Shown here in pieces: positions 38,371 to 50,900 of a stretch of DNA of 64,000 bases. The translations under genes were made by a program, and so were the position numbers. The DNA comes from Acanthaster planci. Taxonomy: Eukaryota; Echinodermata; Asteroidea; Valvatida; Acanthasteridae. Numbering within the stretch: the first letter of the stretch is position 1; each line of letters begins with the position of its first letter. The stretch is taken from the NCBI RefSeq assembly GCF_001949145.1, contig NW_019091377.1, forward strand, positions 1,197,021 through 1,261,020, read 5' to 3'. The notes beneath the pieces are model-generated. The model saw only the letters and a list, made by a program, of their open reading frames with translations. It was not told the DNA's origin and did not search any database.

Positions 38371-39959
38371 AAAAATCGTTATCTTAGACCTTTGTATTAC
38401 TTTGTGTATATTACATGTAGTCTCTCTTCAATAATTATCAAATTCACAAGGCAGTAGACTAGTAGAACAATGACACCGGTGGACTTTTCCCATTTCAGTT
38501 TGCTGCCATGCCATTAATTTTTATACTTTGATAAGGACCGATAATCTTACATTTTTCTACTTTGTGTTGACATTTGTACTAACATGCACACATATCTACA
38601 CATTAATCAGACACATTTGTTACAATTAAATTTACACGTCATTTTATGAACTGCTTATCACTCCATTGTCAATTTAATTGCTAGCCTAGGATGGCACCGC
38701 AGTCCAACATCACAGTCTTCACTTTGATAAATACATCTTCATTTATCAGTGCATCATGATTATACTAGATATTTTTATAGCAATGCCTGGCTGCACGTAT
38801 TTGTTTTTCTTGCGTAGGCAGTGAGCCGTGCGTGCTTTACCCAAGGCAAACAAGAAATCAGGGATTGGGGGAAATAGTGCACCGGTGAGACGAGACTAGG
38901 GCCAATTTCAAAGCGCTGCTTAAGCGAAAAATTTGTTTTAGTGTGAAAAAACTTTGCTTGACAAATCACCTTACGGGCCAAAACTTCTTGTGATGTGTAT
39001 TGTTTTGGAGTAGTATTTACCTGTCTTTTGCTTAGCATGACAATCGCATAGAGTTTGAGCTGGTAACCTTTGTTTATTATGCAGGTTTTTTTTCGTGCTT
39101 CAGCAAATTCTGTACTTGAGCAGCTCTATGAAATTGGCCCCAGAAAGAGGATTAACCCTAACAATCCTCAGTCCTCCAACAGAGGAAGCATTGAGGACTG
39201 TTAGGGTTAATACAGCATAAAAAGCATCAAATAATTATGAGTTCAACAACAACAGAAATTGTAGGAATTGTTTAAGAACTGGGCCTGAGACAGGAAGTCC
39301 CAACTTATTCTCACTGACGGTTTTAATACCCTGAGCCAGACACATTATTTCTGGGTCAGAACTTTGGACAATCAATGAAATCCCTTGAGCTCTGAGGGTT
39401 TTTTTTTCTTCATTAAAAAAAAAAATGATTCAAACCAGCAAAAGTTTAAAATAAACTGTTCCTCGTGTTGAATGCAGCAGGCAATATCTGGAGCAAATAT
39501 AGATTAAAAGTGCAGGTAAATGCTAGAGGTTATGCCAAGGTTTCTTTTTCATATCCCTCGTTTGGAGTTTAATTTAATTAAAATGCTATTCCCTGCTGTG
39601 GAAGGCTGGCCAGTTGAACCATTCTGGGAAGAACACCCCTGCTTGCTCTAGAATATGCAATTGTAATCATGCTGCTCCAGGTCGATCCATTAATCCTCCC
39701 GGGGATGGCCAAAATTAAGCACTCTTGTTTTTCAACATGTGAAGTGCAGCCGGAGTGGAAAAAAAAGAACAAAAAAAAACTAGAAAGAGGACAGAATGAT
39801 TTGATGACACCTCCGCAGTATCATGACCAGAAGCTATTAGGCAGTATTAACTGGATTGGAAAGGAAAAAGATGATGGTATTTCACTTGCAGCCTAATAGC
39901 CATTGATATACTGCACAGACACAGTGGGACTGTCGGCTGACTCGGCTCACACACTCACT
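38371..39959. other. non-coding (probable intron), hairpin at 39151-39211
   Basis: No gene is supported. One clear hairpin is listed separately, and the remainder is AT-leaning sequence. Confidence 0.45.
39151..39211. repeat. 20-bp hairpin
   Basis: ATTAACCCTAACAATCCTCA (39151-39170) and TGAGGACTGTTAGGGTTAAT (39192-39211) are inverted repeats with one mismatch around a 21-base loop. The arms contain TTAGGG/CCCTAA, the telomere-like word, but only once each. It may be a small foldback remnant. Confidence 0.8.
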
Positions 39960-40638
39960 CCAGTGCTTAACAAGCCGTGCAAGCGACGGGGCACCGGGCG
40001 GCCGGGTGATAAATATTCCAATGTGCCAATAATAGCCGCGGTCATGAATTAGTATTTTATGCCGGGGAGTTCAATTACAGGGCCCGGAATATGATTGATT
40101 AGGCCTCAGTCCTACGTTGTCGATCGGTTGCAGTTAGAGGGGGGTCTCCCGTCGGATTCTGCCACGATGACATCACGGCCAAATTGAGGTGACGGTCAAG
40201 GCATTCCTCCCGCGTGACAACCCCCTGTCGGACCGGATGAGGAACGACACATCAAGATCCATCTTTTTTTCCCCCTGCGATTTTCTTTGAATCGCGTCAA
40301 GACAGATTTTTCCTGCTTTTCCCCCTTGGCGAACGCTCCCATTCCCCTTCGCGAGAAAAGAAGCAAGTGCGTCCACGGCTGATCCTTATTGTCACAATCA
40401 ATCTGTCTCTCTCTGGCCGAACGCCGGGACGGTTGTGTCCGTGATTATAGTCCCGCGGAGGTCCCAGGAGGAACTTATCTCCATCAGCCCTGAGTGTATC
40501 GCAATGGGAAGAGGAGCTTGTATTGGAATGGACACTGCGTAAAAACCTCTCTCTCTCACTCAGTGAAGCACATCAATTGTCAGCAAGAAGTGACTCGTGG
40601 TCAGGTCTGTCAGGATATAGACACTATTTTATGGAAAG
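39960..40638 (+). promoter_or_regulatory. CpG-rich patch with possible untranslated or short first exon
   Basis: From about 39960 to 40460 CpG is much denser than in the flanks (GGGGCACCGGGCGGCCGGGT, AGCCGCGGTCATGAATTAG). The patch is followed by a CTCTCTCTCACT tract and ends at ATGGAAAG|GTAAGC (donor at 40639), close to the consensus. An alternative promoter and first exon of the downstream plus-strand gene is possible. If the ATG at 40631 were used, the exon would leave in phase 2, which does not fit the phase-0 entry of the exon at 59778. An untranslated exon, or a distal enhancer with a chance donor, is equally open. Confidence 0.3.
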
Positions 40639-41871
40639 GTAAGCAATGAACCAGCCAGATTGTGTTATCTTGTACTAATGAGTTTATGCTTACGATAAAG
40701 TGTTTACCATTTTCTACTTAAAAAACTATCAGTGTAATAGCCACTAGACTAGGGTTTTTTAGGAAGCAGAATTTTGGAAAATCAACATTACATGTACATG
40801 TACAGGTGTGTAGACAGTGGAATGGCAGTGAAGCACATCAACACAGAGCAGTTCTGTTATTTGCTTTTTAAAGAAACAAGTAGAGTTGACCATTGCCAGT
40901 TTGATAGAGCTTATATGTACAATGTATTCAGTTCCTCTTTTTACTTGGTGATTTTCCAATAACTCAAGGGAATTACAAACCACTAATATCATTAATCCTT
41001 AGATTTGAGTAATAATCGGTAGTGCAGCGTAAGTGTATTTTTTGTGTGTGAAAGGATTACAAATGATTGTAAAATGTCAAATATTTGTTGTAATCATTTT
41101 TTTTGTGATAACAGTGCCAAGTAATGCCATCAAAGTAAACATTGTTTATCTTTCAAGAAAAGGTGAAGTCCTGTTTCTTGGATGCTGAATCTTGTATTTT
41201 GTGGGAAAAATAAGCAAGAATTGGAGCGATATCACGGTTCCACCGTAGCTAAACAAATAATGCATATCTTGTCGCCTCCTGGGTTAAGTGGCATGCTTAA
41301 TAAAACAGACCTTTCCAGTCCTCTGGAAGGCCATGTATGATCTTCTACTCATATCAGTTACCAGCAGCAGCTTTGTGTTATCTCCTTTGGGTCCATACAT
41401 ATGTGCCGTAGGCTCATTGATTGGAGCTAGAATAAATGTCAAATTGATTATACATGTGTGAGGGGGGGTCGGTCCACTAATAAGTGGTAAATTGGAAGTG
41501 CATGCCGGTAATGAATATGCTATTCAAATAATATTGTAAAGGAATTCACACACCCACTTCATTAACGGTAATGTATTGGTAGTCACCTTGAATGCATTTA
41601 TCATGAGGTCAATTCAGAACTGTGATACATGTACGTGTAGGTACAGGTACATGTATGAATAATGTATGAGGCCAGTCGTTTCCTGCTGGAGTGGAAAAAT
41701 GGAGTGCCACCTTTTGAAGTGGAATTTGGCCTTGTGGAAAGGGAACCTGTGTTGTGTGGACAATACAGTGCAAGTTTCAAAGAATATGTGTGAAATCTGC
41801 ACGGGTTTTTTGTTTTTCTTTTCTGCACAGGACAATTTGCTCTTGATGCTGATGATGTTCGTTTTTTGAAG
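40639..41871. other. non-coding (probable intron), no gene seen
   Basis: Only short frames occur, several of them across ACATGTACATGTA palindromic blocks (40790-40805, 41630-41655). Confidence 0.45.
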
Positions 41872-42125
41872 TTCCACATGTAGTGAAACTGTTTGGCCAA
41901 AGTTTTACATGTAGCAAAACTGTTTGGCCAAAAGTTCTACATGTAGCGAAACTGTTTGGCCAAAAGTTCTACATGTAGCAAAACTGTTTGGCCAAAAGTT
42001 CTACATGTAGTGAAACTGTTTGGCCAAAAGTTCTATATGTAGCAAAACTGTTTGGCCAAAAGTTCTACATGTAGCAAAACTGTTTGGCCAAAAGTTCTAC
42101 ATGTAGCAAAACTGTTTGGCCAAAA
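41872..42125. repeat. 32-bp tandem array, about eight units
   Basis: The unit is TTCTACATGTAGCAAAACTG followed by TTTGGCCAAAAG. The first copy is one base short, and single-base variants occur (AGCG, AGTG, TATATG). Each unit holds two perfect 10-bp palindromes, CTACATGTAG and TTTGGCCAAA, 6 bp apart. Divergence between units is a few percent, so expansion is fairly recent. No gene runs through it. Confidence 0.95.
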
Positions 42126-42494
42126 ATTTGTTGTGTTCATTTCTGATTGTTGTCCACTTTCAGTATGAAGAAGATGAAATGTGAAATTGATTTTGTTTTG
42201 TCATCATTAGTGAATGAGACTGTGATATTTCTTGAAAAATAGTCGTTTGTAATTCAAAAAGTCCCCTGCTCATTGATGTAATTGTTCTGCCTGAAAATGA
42301 AGCAAACTCCTTTTTTTTATAAGAGAAATTTAAGAAAATATGTCTTGACTTTCTCAAGTCTGTAGTTAAAGTGAAAGTAGCTGTAAGTTCAGTTTGTGGC
42401 CACATTAATAGTCTCCAGGAAGGAAGGCAAAATTTTGGACACCATTTGTCAGATTTTGATTTCAGTTTCAGAAGCCTATCTGCCCCGAGCTGAA
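42126..42494. other. non-coding, no gene seen
   Basis: A minus-strand open frame spans this stretch and runs into the neighbouring repeat copy. It has no splice sites and AT-rich codons, so I do not call it. Confidence 0.45.
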
Positions 42495-42675
42495 GTGTAA
42501 CCCCAATCGGCGAAAGAAAGACAGGTGTGTACGCAAAGACCATACATGCTGGAATAAATTAGTTACACGTACTTGGCGTGCTCCGCGCCAATTGCGCATA
42601 TACATGCAGCCTCATGGTGCGCCTATGTGGTGAGTCCCCCCCTACCCTCAAATTTGTTCCACTCAAAGCGGATTG
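42495..42675 (+). repeat. dispersed repeat, family B, copy 2
   Basis: This contains AAAGACAGGTGTGTACGCAA, AGACCATACATGCTGGAATA and AATTTGTTCCACTCAAAGCG in the order found in reverse complement at 6585-6795. This copy has an extra GCGCCAATTGCGC palindrome-like segment. The type of element is not known to me. Confidence 0.65.
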
Positions 42676-44404
42676 ACAACAGAGCAATTTTGAATTACCA
42701 GAACAAAAACTTGTAATTACTCACATCAAGAAGCCTTTGCACCTACTGGATGTAACAAATTTGGAATTCATGTGCATATTTATGTAACATTAAAAAGAAT
42801 AGGATGGAACTAGTTCCATACTGTGTACTCTAAATGCATTACGTAAGTTCAACATTTGCAAATTAACCTGCAACCTGTTTCCTGTTTCTCAATTGTATAG
42901 TATCTCCAGTGTATGTACACATGCATTTGTGTTGATTATACTGAGCAAAACTATACGCTAATTTGATTGTGTCTTTATAGTAAGGCACATGGGCTTTGTT
43001 GATACATTGCTTTAGAGTACAAACATAGATATGCAAATAGCTGTGCGAAAGTAGTACACTATTTCAAATTTTTCATAGGTTTGTGCACAACCATGGATGT
43101 GCCTAGCACACTTCACTTTGCACAGCGAGTGAGCCCTTTAGTACTTATCGCACATATAACTATATGCTGTTGACGCATCATTCCCATCAACCTGCATTGG
43201 AATGTGTTGTCACGTTAGACCAGGGCCTTATGAACTCAAAAATCATTGTGAGCATTTTTTTTCTCAACCCAAATTCCATCTCTTGACCTGCAGCGGTGGG
43301 AACTGTTACATACATGCGACGAACCCACGTGTCAATTTTTTCAAATCATCCTGTCAGTTTCCATTAACGTTCCTGCATGTGTATCTCCGTCTCAGTCGGT
43401 GTTTGAATTCCTAACGAGGAAGAGCAAAGTGAAGTCATTAGCGTGCTTTTGAAATTAAAGTCCTTGAGTACTTGTGTTGCTTTGAAGTAATGGCCTTGCG
43501 TATCTGTCAGCATGCTCAGTCACAAATGACAGCATCCTGGATTGTATTTAATCCTATTAAAACCTTTGTGTGTGTTTGAAATATTTCAGAGTGAACGTAA
43601 GGTCCTACTCGACCTAAGACGTTTCGCCAGATATGTCTTAGGTCGAGTAGGATCTTACGTCCACTCTGAAATAAAAAAAATAATCGGCTGATATTCAGTT
43701 GCATGTTTTGCACTTTTCAACAGAAACTGTGAGTTACTCATGTAAATGTGTCATACATGTCATGGCTCATTACACGCAGGAAAAAGATGCATACATGTGA
43801 TGGACCATTGACCCATTTCTTTTGAAATTCTGATTTGCTTGACTTTTTGTTACATTGGGTGCTCCATAGAAATAAAGATGTCTTGAAACAGGCTGAATGA
43901 TCACCTTAAAGTTATCAGTACTATTAAAGTGGTCCGTCATCCATCAGATAGTGTACTTTTACATAGTTGCTAAGCTAACAAATTTCACTGACATTTGGCT
44001 CCACTGCAGCCAGGTTACCAGTAACGACCACAGTGCCCTGCATGTGCTGTTGTGTTCAGTGTCGCTAGCAACTGGTTTGCAGTCATCATATTTTTCTTTC
44101 ATGTACATGAACTCATCCGGCTAGGTTGGCACAGTGGTAGTACTTCAGGTTCCTTGTTATTTACTGTGATGTTGTAGGACTCTAACATGCATTTCAATCT
44201 AATCAATCAATCAATCAGTCAATCAATTTCAATCTGATTAAATTACTGTAGTAATTATAGTTCCCTCTCAAACACGCGTGGACTTTTAGTACCGAACTTG
44301 TCCAGTGTCATTTTTATTTTGATGATCCCCCCCTTGCCAAATATCCTTTGTATCCATGTTCCCCATTTATGTTTATTAAGAATATTTTACTTAAATAAAA
44401 AATG
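42676..44404. other. non-coding (probable intron); AATC microsatellite near 44199-44228
   Basis: No gene is supported. (AATC)n with one variant unit occurs near 44199-44228. The hairpin at 43583-43672 is listed separately. Confidence 0.45.
43583..43672. repeat. 38-bp-arm hairpin (foldback element or hairpin RNA source)
   Basis: The left arm 43583-43620 (starts ATTTCAGAGTGAACGTAAGG) and the right arm 43635-43672 (ends CGTCCACTCTGAAAT) are complementary with only two mismatched positions. The 14-base loop GTTTCGCCAGATAT separates them. Arms this long and well matched fit a young foldback element. A hairpin small-RNA precursor is a less likely alternative because the pairing is nearly perfect and extends beyond the usual length. 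Confidence 0.9.
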
Positions 44405-44915
44405 GCCCCCAGCAATGCTACATGTACCTTTGCTATTCTCTTTCTGTACAGTATTCCCCTTCAGTGCTTCCTATGCTACTCTCTGTGAAATATCCCCCTT
44501 CAAGTGCTACATGTATGTTACTCTCTTTATGTGAAATATCTCCCTTCAAATGCTACATGTACATGTATGTTACTCTCTTTCTGTGAAACATCTCCCTTCA
44601 AATGCTATGCTCCCCTTTTTCTGTGAAACATCCCCCTTCAAATGCTATGCTACCCTCTTTCTGTGAGATATCCCCCTTCAAATGCTATGCTACCCTCTTT
44701 CTGTTAGATATCCCACTTCAGTGCTTCCTTTGCTACTCACTGTGAAATATCTCCATTATAATGCTATGCTACTCTGTTTCTGTAAAATATCCCCCTTCAG
44801 TGCTTCCTATTCTACTCTCTGTGCAATGTTCCCCTTAAATGCTACCTATTCTACTCTCTGGGTGAATATCCCCCTTCTGTGCTACCTACATGTATGCTAC
44901 TCTTTTTCTGATGCA
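44405..44915. repeat. degenerate tandem array, about twelve units of 38-52 bp
   Basis: The unit theme ATCCCCCTTCAAATGCTATG then CTACTCTCTTTCTGTGAAAT recurs about twelve times. Some units have ACATGTA insertions (near 44510, 44560, 44890). The strand is strongly pyrimidine-biased. Frames across it are artefacts. Confidence 0.85.
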
Positions 44916-47900
44916 ACATCCCAAACAAAACACTCAGGCAATTTACAGGCAAATGAAGGACTCTGGCAGGAGTTGACAAATAAGTTGATAAAAATCTGTC
45001 AATTTCTTTTTAAAGGCTAATAAAAAATGATCATTTTTGGAGAGTCCTGTGCAACCAGCTGCCCCACCGTGTTTCAGTACAAACAGCTTAAAATTGTTTT
45101 CCCTGTTCAAAGTCCAACGTTGATGCAAATAAATGGCAACCTCCACGTGGCCGTAGCCTGCCAGAGCAAGTGAGAGTGACGTCCCCCGGGAGTAAATGTT
45201 TATCTCAGCAAATTTTCTTGTCATCTCGCCAGCATCTGTGCAAACACGGGCCAATTAATATGGCCGAAGAGGCCGTTTTACCTTCTATCTTGACAATCTT
45301 TTGGCGTATTTTTATGCATGCCGGTGTTTGTATGCACCATCGATTTCACCCTTGTTGTACGTGTTCAGAAGGGTTTCGTCATCGAGTGCTCTATTGTGAA
45401 TTTGAGCATTTGCATTCCTCACTGTTTTGTGGTATAGTACCTTGACTGCTGTCGTACAGAATGGTGAGAGTTATCACTGTGTGGTTGCATACTTCATGAA
45501 TCACAGTCTCATCATTGGTGTTATTTGGTCCAGTTTGCAAGGGGGCACTTTAGGACCTCAGTTTCTTGAGGGTCACACACCGGTTTGGTCATATTTACAC
45601 AATGTAAATCTCTTTTCTTATCTTCTTTATATTCTGAGTAGAGGAAGGGGCATGCTGCTGGGAGGAGGCATAGTCTCCGTAAAGCTGTCCTTAAGTATAT
45701 GCCAGTAGTTGCTATTACATGTATGGACACATATTATGACATACTATGCCATTGGTATTTCAGTGACACACTGTTTTTATGATGGAATATATATTTTTTT
45801 GGAATATACTTGTTCAGAACCATGCTTGTGAACCAAGCATAAACCTGAGCTATGCTTGAAATATCAGCATTGACCTTTTAACCTTCTCAAATTCAGTTAT
45901 CCTAGCCCCTCTCCTGAGGACGTGACCACCCGTGCAGTCCCACCAATTACCTTCCAATCTTTCTCACATTGGGTTGGGGCGTTCTGTATGTACAGTATAC
46001 ATAAGTACACAGCTGACGGTATGTGACAGATGCACATCACGTGTGACATGTGTGCCATTGCCTCTGCACTTCCTATCAGTAATTTCTTTCCCCTGACGTT
46101 GGTTCAAACAGAGGCCATCTCATTACAAAACTCTGGGGAGCTTGAAGAGAAAAAATTGAGAAGAGATAACAATCAAAATCTCGAGGATGTATTTGAAAGC
46201 CGATCGCATGAATGCGGGTTCATCATCCCTGTCCCCTTAATTTTAATTTTTTTTTATCACTCTCCGAAAGACAGTGATCAGGCTTGATCTTGTCAGGAAG
46301 CCACAGCTCTCCATCTCTCTCCAGTCGTGCTTGCTGGCCGGGGTGAGCCAGACCTGCCAAAAAATAGTTCTGGCTCCTCCCCCCTGTAAACCCCCTTATT
46401 TCCTGCTAGCAGGATACACAATTTCATAAACTCCTTTCTATTGTCCTCTCATTTTTGTAAGAAATCAGGACAAAGCAAATCAGAATCTTGGAATTTCTTC
46501 CTTTTGGCATTGAGGATTGCTGTCCTGGGAGCATCAGGCCAGACACAATAATAGTCCTGTTTCTGTTCAGATCCAACCTAAAAAAAAATCCTATACTTTC
46601 ACTTTTTATTTGAGAAATCAGTGGAAGGTGAAATTGTATAACGCCAATCCCACAACTTAATTCTTGTGTACTTCACCCTTAAGTTTAACAAATCCAATTT
46701 AAATTTTTCGTATGGTGGTCAGGTTTGCTTGCTCTTATGTGTTTGTGGACATTATTTAACCTTTCACCCAGTCACAATGCAGCTCCCATATGTAGTGCAA
46801 ACAGCTACGGTTTTAACTGATGTCACCAAAATTAGTGTCCGGCACCCACCCTAATATTTTTGGATTGAAAAATCAACAGCAAAAACATCCCTTAATTTTA
46901 TTTTTTTAAAAAGTGACAGGAAATTCAATTTTCTTATTTGGCCTTTGGGGTTGAAGAAGGTGGAGAAGTACAGCTGCACAACTGGCAAATTCAATCTTTT
47001 TTTTAAATCTTCTGAATTATCTGTCTTCGTTGTAAGCGAGGCAGTGCTCCTCAAAATAAACCCTGTCATCTCTTCCTGTCTTGAGTTGTTATTGTCAGAC
47101 ATTGTGTTGAGCGGTTACAGGGTATTTATTGACAGATACCCAGAACTTCATGTCTTGTTCGACTTCCCCCATCAGTGTTTTTTGTGCAGATTGCTTTCAT
47201 ATCTTTCTTTAAAATGTGTTCTCTGCTACTGCTTTCACTGCACTGGGTGAGTCCATGGCGTATTTAACATCCCGTTGGAAGTCATGCTGCTATTGAAGAA
47301 TTATTGCACAAATTTTGAAAATGATGCTCTCTTTCTCCTTGAGAAATCACAGTTTCATACTGGCGTATTGCTGTGGTTTCACTAAACCTCCAGAAGCAAG
47401 GTTTCTATACTTGTCTACCATCTCAGACCATTCAAAATCCAACCGGAGGTTCCAAAGGATTTTGAAGGTTTGAGGAACGTATAGGGTGAGAATTGTGGTT
47501 AGGGTTTGGGGAGGGTCTCTTTGATAATCCCAGACAGGCAACCTTAGGGGCTCGATGTCCCTCAAAAGCTAATGTACAGAGATTGTATTGGAAGGAGCAT
47601 ATTGCTTTGGATTGAGAAGAAGCACCGTCATTTGGACTGTTGACCTTTGAATAGTTAAACTTGAAAGATTGATATTAATTTTTATGATATTGCACAACAA
47701 CTTGAATTAGCTTTAATCTAATATTTCTCAGCTTAGTGCTTATCTGAAAACAGCTGCTTATAAAATGTAAGCCTCTGGAGACAAGTCATGTACATGTAAA
47801 AGCCTGAGTCTAAAAGGAAAAAAGTCATCGAACAGTCTCCTGAAAGGGGGGGGCTTGATGACGTCAATCGCCGAAGGGTCACGCAAGCCCATCAAAACAC

Positions 47901-50900
47901 GCTGCAAAGTTGAGATTAACTGATCTGATTGGAGATTTTAAGCAGATACATGGTTTTCCCAGGTGGGTGTGCCATGTTACACGTATGCCTTGCCATGAAT
48001 GCCAACAGAGAACCCCCATCCCGTAATCCGACCGTAATAAAACAAGTCATCAAGCATGTTCCCAAGTGGGGCCTGAGTTGCATTTGCAGGAGCTTTACCC
48101 GCAGAGAGCCTCGGTAGTCTAATGGCTGTGTCCAATCTTCCATCCCCTCCCCTACCTCACCTCTTTGGGGTCATGTCTGGGAGAGCTTCGCAAGAGATCA
48201 CCTGAAAAGTTTTGTAAGCTGTCGTCTGGAAAGATATTTTGTAACTGATAGGCCCAGATTGTGTGAACAGGTCAATAAAGTCTGATTACTTAACAGACTA
48301 GACATTTTTCCTTGGAAAATAGGGGTCCATAATATACATGTGGCTGTCTGAGTACGTGTAGCTTTTTGAAGTGGAGACTTTGCCTCAGCAATAAGGGCAT
48401 TAATTGAATTATGCCCTCGATCACCAATCCAACAGAATTCATGTACAATCAGGAACAAAAATTCTCTGACGGGAGATCTCCATGACCTCCCACAAGAGCA
48501 ATTTTGGAGGGGACGCGCCTTGAGTGCATGCAGGATTGTTTGCACACAGCTTAAAGTGCACAGGACTAATTTTTGTCAGAATGAGTACAAATCCATGATA
48601 TCCTCCCATGAACAGGATGTGGAGCTGTTTGACCATTGACAAAAGCTTCAGTGTAGAGGGTGCACCTTTTGCGTATTCCAGGTTGCATGCAGCATGCAGG
48701 TGGTTCAAAGTATATGTGATTAAATTTCATCGGAATATGTTCAAATCCAAAGCACCACTTCTGGAGCAGGAGGTGGGACTTTGTGGCCACTGACAAGATC
48801 TCAGTTATGAAGGACACACCTTGTGTGTATTCCAGATTGCTGGCAAATGGATCTGCTAACTTTCATCTGAATGTGCACAAGAGACTCTCATTGTGTATTT
48901 TGGGTTTGTTCGAATGAGACTGAAAGCTTTATCTGTGTTAGATCCTGTCAAGATGTTTATACAGGTGGACTTAGTGAGGCTTATCCTTTTGCAAGGATTA
49001 CTTGTGAACAGATTAGCTCAGGTGGCAATCAAGTCAAGTGGACATAAAAAGGCAGGCCTCTTGAAAAGGGACTTGCATTATGAGAAGCTGAGAAACCACA
49101 GATTTTATATCAGTTGTCCCTCTGAAAAGAAAAAAAGAGGTTCCCTCTTTGACGAGTTGTTTGTTTAAATGCTGTTATAATTTCAAAGTGAGAAAGCTCT
49201 CTTGCACCAGTTTGGATATCCCTCAAAATGCCTCTTACTAACAGAGAGATCTATCTTCCAGGGGTGATTTCCCTAGAGTGTACACGCTAGAGGTCATTCT
49301 GGTCAGCCTGCAGGCCAAGCACAACAAGAGTCTTCTACTTCACAAGTTCAAAAATCTCTGATTTACATGTACGTAATAGCAAGCTACACCTTTTCTCGCC
49401 TGGTTTCTTTCTTTATTTTTTTTACATTTTAGGCGTTGAGAACCAGGTGAATGACCAGAGAGAGCTTGGATCGTTTGACGCATGCATGCAATCCAAACTT
49501 GCATAAATTTCAGACAGGCGGCTGCGCTGGAAAAAATGTCGTTCTTTATAAACATGGAACACCTTTCCATATTTATGGCATGTTATTCAAATATTGACTT
49601 TCCTTTGCCTTGGAAGATGTATCCGATAAGACTTTCCGCTAGGCTGTCTCAAGGCAGTGGTCATATCCGGGACTTAAAGTTGTGGCAGAAAAACTAATAT
49701 TTCTCTTAAATGTATTTTTATACTGATGTGTTGTAAGTTGTGTTTTCATAGTGATTCCTCACAGAACACAGGAACAAACTTTGAAGATCAAGGAATTGAC
49801 AAAAAATGTTGACGGGAGAAAAATATGCTTTCTTCAAATAACCTGATTTCTTAATGGAAGAATCGAGGACTGTTCGGGACAAACTGTAAAATGTCATTGT
49901 TACTCGAGTCTCTGCATTTAGACAGACTCATTTGCATATTTAAAAAATTACTTTTGACCAAAAGGTCATTTGCATCTTCTTCGAATTAATGGATGGTCTT
50001 AAAGAAATGCTCATCACAGTTAAGATAACAGCACCAGAAGAAGAAAACATGTTGTTTACCTTCAAAAAATTGACTGCTTTAGGTATGTCAATTTTTTAAT
50101 TTTTTTTTTAGCTTTGCTTCAGTGCAGAAAAGATACGTATGCGTTTATATTTGGGATGGAGGAAATGGAACAATGTTATCATTGGAATTAAAATATTTAA
50201 TGTTAAAAAAAGGAAATGTTCATGTATGTGTAAAAATATGGGTGCCCTGAAAGATCTGCTGACCTGAATCTGCCACTATTAATAATTGGACACCCACCAT
50301 TTTGTCAAATCACCTTTTAAACCTTGCCCTGATTTTGCTTTGTGCCGGTCCTTCGATCTCCGGAAGAAAGCCAGCACTGGTTGGGCAAACAGACCCGCCC
50401 ACACATCCCTACATTGCCCACCCACACACCTGATGGGCCCAACTCACCTGAGAGAGAGAAATTATCAAACAGATTCGCGGATATTGAACTGCTCATTACG
50501 GACTTGAGTCACCATTTTTTTTTTTCAATCGAGATCGTTTCCAGCCATGAAACTGCAACGGGATCATTCACTTACAACTTTCAAATGCCATTAGGGTTTC
50601 AGTTGCTCTAGTTCTGTAAATTCGATTGAATCTGATTCGCTTAATATTTCCTGGAGCATGTAGTGGTATGTTATGGAACCGGTGCTGATGGAAATTGAAG
50701 TCCTCTGAGAGACCTTTTCAGGACAGTAGAAGCATCTCCTATGGTGTCCTAGAATTGCAGAGAAGTAAAGTGAAGTTGAAGCAGAGAAGAGGCATAGGAG
50801 TGCTTTGGCTGATGGCGAAATGCCCAGGTCTTCATTGTTCCTAGTTTGAAATGCATTAGCAGGAAAATTGAGTGGAAAAAAAGGCTGTGTTATATGTACA

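Noticed and set aside
39151-39211. Interstitial telomere repeat
   Set aside because: TTAGGG/CCCTAA occurs only once per arm and is not tandem; it is simply part of a hairpin.
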